Source: Ignavibacteriales bacterium (GTDB lineage Bacteria; Bacteroidota; Ignavibacteria; UBA10030; SZUA-254). From it: a DNA stretch of 8,005 nucleotides. Positions 5,674 through 8,005 of the stretch are shown here, in pieces (position 1 is the first letter of the stretch; every line of letters starts with the position of its first letter). The notes below the pieces were generated by a model. That model saw nothing but the letters and a program-made list of their open reading frames with translations. It did no database searches and was not told the DNA's origin. Position numbers and translations under genes: made by a program. The stretch spans positions 1 through 8,005 of the forward strand of contig JACQYX010000069.1 in assembly GCA_016207985.1 (NCBI GenBank), given 5' to 3'.

Positions 5674-8005
5674 GTGGACGAATCAAGTGACATAAAACTT
5701 ACTGAAGACTTACAATGGCGTATAGCCGAGGCAAAGCAAAGATCATTTGCCAAAGAATCTCAACGGCTCGATCTGGAGATAACTAATCGTGCACAAGAAT
5801 TAGTTAAAAGCCTGCAAACAAAAACGGAGAAAGAATTCCAACAAAAGCTGCAACAAATAGAACTAGAAAGAAAGAACGAAGAATCTTCATTAAAAAGAAT
5901 GGAGGAAGAAGTTTGCAACAAAATTGAAGCGATCATAAAAACAAGAATCGATGCTCGCCGAGTGGAAGAAGAAGCGGCGAGGCTCAAATTAGAGGAAGAA
6001 CGACAACGACAAGAAGAACTGGCTCGACAACGAGCGGAAGAAGAAGAACGTAAACGGAAGGAAGAAATAGATCGATTAAAAGCTGAGGAAGAACGCCGCA
6101 GATTAGAAAATGAAATTCGAAGGCAAGAAGAACAGCGGCGATTACGAGAAGAAGAAGAACACAATCGGTTAGAAGACGAACGCAGACGCCAGGAATTAGC
6201 ACTAAAACAGCGGGAAGATGAAATCAAGAGACAAGAAGAAGAACGACAAGAACGAATTCGTACATTACTTACCAATGCAATTACACTATATGATGAAGGC
6301 GATTTAGAACATGCACTCGTTGAAGTTGCCAAAGCACTCGTCAACGATCCGATTAATCAGGAAGCACTTGAATTAGAAACAAAAATCAAAGAAGCACAAG
6401 GTTTACCCGCACTAGAAGGTATAGAAATTGGCGTAGAGAAACCGAGACCTAAGCAGAAAAAGCGTCCATCTACAGGCCGACCGATAAAGCCGGAGAAAAA
6501 ACGAATTCCACTACCAATTGCTCTCGGTGCCATCATCCTTTCGATGATCATCGGCACAATTGTGATAGTTCAATTGACAAAACACGTATTTAAATTCCCA
6601 AAAACTATCGCCGTAATACCATGGATAAGCTCTGCGAACAACCTCGAGGAAAATATTATCGGTTCCTCTGTTGCTGAAGAAGTTACAAGTAAATTTGCAT
6701 CCATGTCACCAAGTGCTGTACTCGATTATACATCGGCTTACAAACTCGCTCAGAATAAACCAAATCCGGACCTGGAAATATTTCGTTTAGGATTCTCTTA
6801 TATCTTAAAAGGTTACATCAGTCGGTCGGGTGAAAATTACACTTTCGATTTGAAAATTGTCGATTCACTCGACAACGTAGCGTGGACAGGACAAATCACA
6901 AAACCACCTACCGGTTTCGCTGATCTTCCGGGAGAAATAGCGCAGCGTCTTATAAAAGCTTTTGACATCTCCATGCCGCCAGGTGAAACGAATCTCAAGA
7001 TATCACGGACAAGTACTAATCCCGATGCATACTTATTTTACTTACGGGGAATCGAGCTTATCCATCGTAAGACACCCGAGAGTCTATCGAATGCATACGA
7101 ATTACTTCTACAATCGATTCAACAAGATCCGAAATTTGCCGAAGGACTCGCTGCTGCGGCAAACGTTTTAGCTTCGAAACTTGAACAAGGATTGAGTCGA
7201 GGCGATTCAGTTGTTATTCAGGCAAAGCATTTAGCTGAAGCTGCTATTACGGCAAATCCTCAATTGGATCGTGGATATTTCGCATTAGGGAGAACTCTCG
7301 CATACGATAAAAATTACACCCTCGCACTTGCCAACTTTGATTCTGCTACTGTGCTTGCACCCCATAACAGTGACAACTTCTTAGAGATAGGGAAAGTATA
7401 CCTCAAGATCGGTAATTATAATGAGGCATTCGATGCTCTCAATAAATCGTTTAAGCTGAATCCTTGCGATCCGGCATTGCTCCAAACGTATGCAAATGCA
7501 TTTCAGTTGATAGGCGTACCAAGTGAGAGCATGCCTTATCATGAAATCGCTATTACATTCGCTATCGATTCACTCCTTTACATTTCAGGACCCGTATCAA
7601 ATGCGATTTTGGTCGATCCGGATTTACGATTGACTCAAAACCAACGGGTGCTAAGTGCCTGTGAACGTAGGACGACATTTTATCCGAAAGACTATGTATC
7701 TCTGTACAATTTTGCTCGGCTAAAGCAAGTCATGGGTTACATCGATGCAGATCATATTTTATCGAAGCTCGAGCTTTTATTACAAAATGAGATCCGGCAA
7801 AATCCAAAAAATTTCAATGCATCCGCATACTTAGCATTAACATTGACTCGATTAGGGAAATTTACCGAGGCGATTGCACTATCCGAGAGACTCGCGGCAT
7901 TCGATCCCACCAACGCCGAAGTGAAGTATAAAATCGCCCAGATGTATTCCATTCAGATGTATTCCCAGAAGGAAAAACAGTTAAATAAAAAGAAAAAAGC
8001 AGAAG
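5674..8005 (+). CDS. Coiled-coil / single-TM / TolB-N-like / TPR protein, 3'-truncated by window edge
   Basis: The frame is open from 5626 to the right edge, giving at least 777 codons from GTG 5674. No specific gene is recognised. In order: a charged E/R/K/Q-rich helix or coiled coil (about 30-198); a single TPR-like helix pair, LYDEGDLEHALVEVAKAL (about 205-222), resembling the repeat that precedes membrane anchors in kinase-like regulators; a basic stretch (about 252-278); one transmembrane helix, IPLPIALGAIILSMIIGTIV (about 279-298); a TolB-N/FlgO-like domain (about 312-414: IAVIPW, GSSVAEEVTSKF, FSYILKGYISRSGENY, LKIVDS); then TPR repeats (about 450-500, 533-610 and 715-760). The basic flank predicts N-in topology, placing the TolB-N and TPR parts in the periplasm. 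This C-terminal module is known from CadC-like, adenylate-cyclase and Ser/Thr-kinase receptors, yet no effector domain is visible. GTG is only the best available start; because it abuts a breakpoint, the native N-terminus may be longer. The next in-frame ATG is 5899. Confidence 0.8.
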   Translation, partial: MDESSDIKLTEDLQWRIAEAKQRSFAKESQRLDLEITNRAQELVKSLQTKTEKEFQQKLQQIELERKNEESSLKRMEEEVCNKIEAIIKTRIDARRVEEEAARLKLEEERQRQEELARQRAEEEERKRKEEIDRLKAEEERRRLENEIRRQEEQRRLREEEEHNRLEDERRRQELALKQREDEIKRQEEERQERIRTLLTNAITLYDEGDLEHALVEVAKALVNDPINQEALELETKIKEAQGLPALEGIEIGVEKPRPKQKKRPSTGRPIKPEKKRIPLPIALGAIILSMIIGTIVIVQLTKHVFKFPKTIAVIPWISSANNLEENIIGSSVAEEVTSKFASMSPSAVLDYTSAYKLAQNKPNPDLEIFRLGFSYILKGYISRSGENYTFDLKIVDSLDNVAWTGQITKPPTGFADLPGEIAQRLIKAFDISMPPGETNLKISRTSTNPDAYLFYLRGIELIHRKTPESLSNAYELLLQSIQQDPKFAEGLAAAANVLASKLEQGLSRGDSVVIQAKHLAEAAITANPQLDRGYFALGRTLAYDKNYTLALANFDSATVLAPHNSDNFLEIGKVYLKIGNYNEAFDALNKSFKLNPCDPALLQTYANAFQLIGVPSESMPYHEIAITFAIDSLLYISGPVSNAILVDPDLRLTQNQRVLSACERRTTFYPKDYVSLYNFARLKQVMGYIDADHILSKLELLLQNEIRQNPKNFNASAYLALTLTRLGKFTEAIALSERLAAFDPTNAEVKYKIAQMYSIQMYSQKEKQLNKKKKAE
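5800..6262 (+). repeat. Low-complexity E/R/K/Q-rich coding stretch (purine-rich)
   Basis: Within the preceding gene, about 155 codons are dominated by Glu, Arg, Gln and Lys, with recurring EEERR/EEERQ blocks (GAAGAAGAA and CGA/CGG codons). The coding strand is strongly purine-rich. The sequence is degenerate rather than an exact tandem repeat. It encodes a coiled coil or ER/K-type single alpha helix. Confidence 0.8.
7939..7968 (+). repeat. 15-bp tandem duplication in the TPR gene
   Basis: CAGATGTATTCC occurs at 7939-7950 and again at 7954-7965. With the 3-nt spacers this is a 15-nt period, encoding QMYSI then QMYSQ at the end of the last visible TPR. The frame is preserved. Confidence 0.85.

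Noticed and set aside
5669..5760. preQ1 riboswitch or promoter of queF
   Set aside because: The sequence upstream of the queF remnant is the coding start of an unrelated gene; any native leader has been lost at the junction.
5760..6344. 194-codon minus-strand open frame, Ser/Arg/Leu-rich
   Set aside because: It is the mirror image of the GAA/CGA-rich coiled-coil codons on the plus strand. Its low-complexity serine/arginine sequence has no domain, and the plus-strand frame continues into recognisable TM, TolB-N-like and TPR modules.
6962..7171. 69-codon plus-strand open frame
   Set aside because: It lies inside the TPR protein in another frame, with no motif and no ribosome site.
1..8005. 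CRISPR array, tRNA/rRNA genes, insertion sequence or phage genes
   Set aside because: No regularly spaced exact repeats, tRNA-like cloverleaf, transposase or inverted-repeat ends were seen on either strand.
1..8005. Frequent ATCGAT/TCGA/GATC tetramers throughout
   Set aside because: They look explained by preferred codons for Asp, Ile, Ser and Arg in neighbouring positions; without counting against a codon-shuffled control I cannot claim a functional motif.

Overview
The window reads as a moderately AT-rich bacterial chromosome segment. Protein signatures (a long TamB-type protein with a C-terminal aromatic tail, an RNase R, a DedA protein, a unimodular-type QueF, weak or absent Shine-Dalgarno sites before some genes) fit a Gram-negative bacterium. 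My best guess is the Bacteroidota/Chlorobiota/Ignavibacteria neighbourhood. That assignment is inference from general resemblance, not from a search.

Layout, left to right. (1) Positions 3-2401 hold the C-terminal ~800 codons of a TamB/DUF490-like envelope protein, open at the left edge and split by an apparent -1 frameshift at an A5 run (1097-1101). (2) Only 6 nt later comes rnr, ribonuclease R (2408-4567), complete with helix-turn-helix, two cold-shock/OB domains, the RNB catalytic core and an S1 domain. (3) After an 89-nt gap with a possible promoter and a clear GAAGGA ribosome site is a DedA-family membrane protein starting at TTG (4657-5301). (4) On the minus strand, convergent with dedA, lies the 3' part of queF (5357-5668), which is absent from a simple ATG/GTG/TTG gene scan because its 5' end is missing. 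(5) Directly abutting the queF break, at a G6 run (5663-5668), begins a long plus-strand reading frame that leaves the window at the right edge (5674-8005, at least 777 codons). It encodes a charged coiled coil, one transmembrane helix, a TolB-N/FlgO-like domain and TPR repeats.

The first three genes are housekeeping or envelope functions: envelope lipid/outer-membrane biogenesis (TamB), RNA decay and quality control (RNase R) and membrane lipid/proton homeostasis (DedA). queF belongs to queuosine biosynthesis. The last gene is the least ordinary. Its C-terminal half resembles the extracytoplasmic parts of receptor-like kinases, cyclases and CadC-like regulators that carry TolB-N-like and TPR modules, but here the cytoplasmic half is a long E/R/K/Q helix with no recognisable catalytic or DNA-binding domain in view.

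Two places look broken: the tamB frameshift and the queF/coiled-coil junction. Each could be a real mutation or an assembly/sequencing error at a homopolymer, and raw reads would decide. I saw no RNA genes, CRISPR arrays, insertion sequences or convincing intrinsic terminators, and no gene-free stretch exceeds 300 bases.
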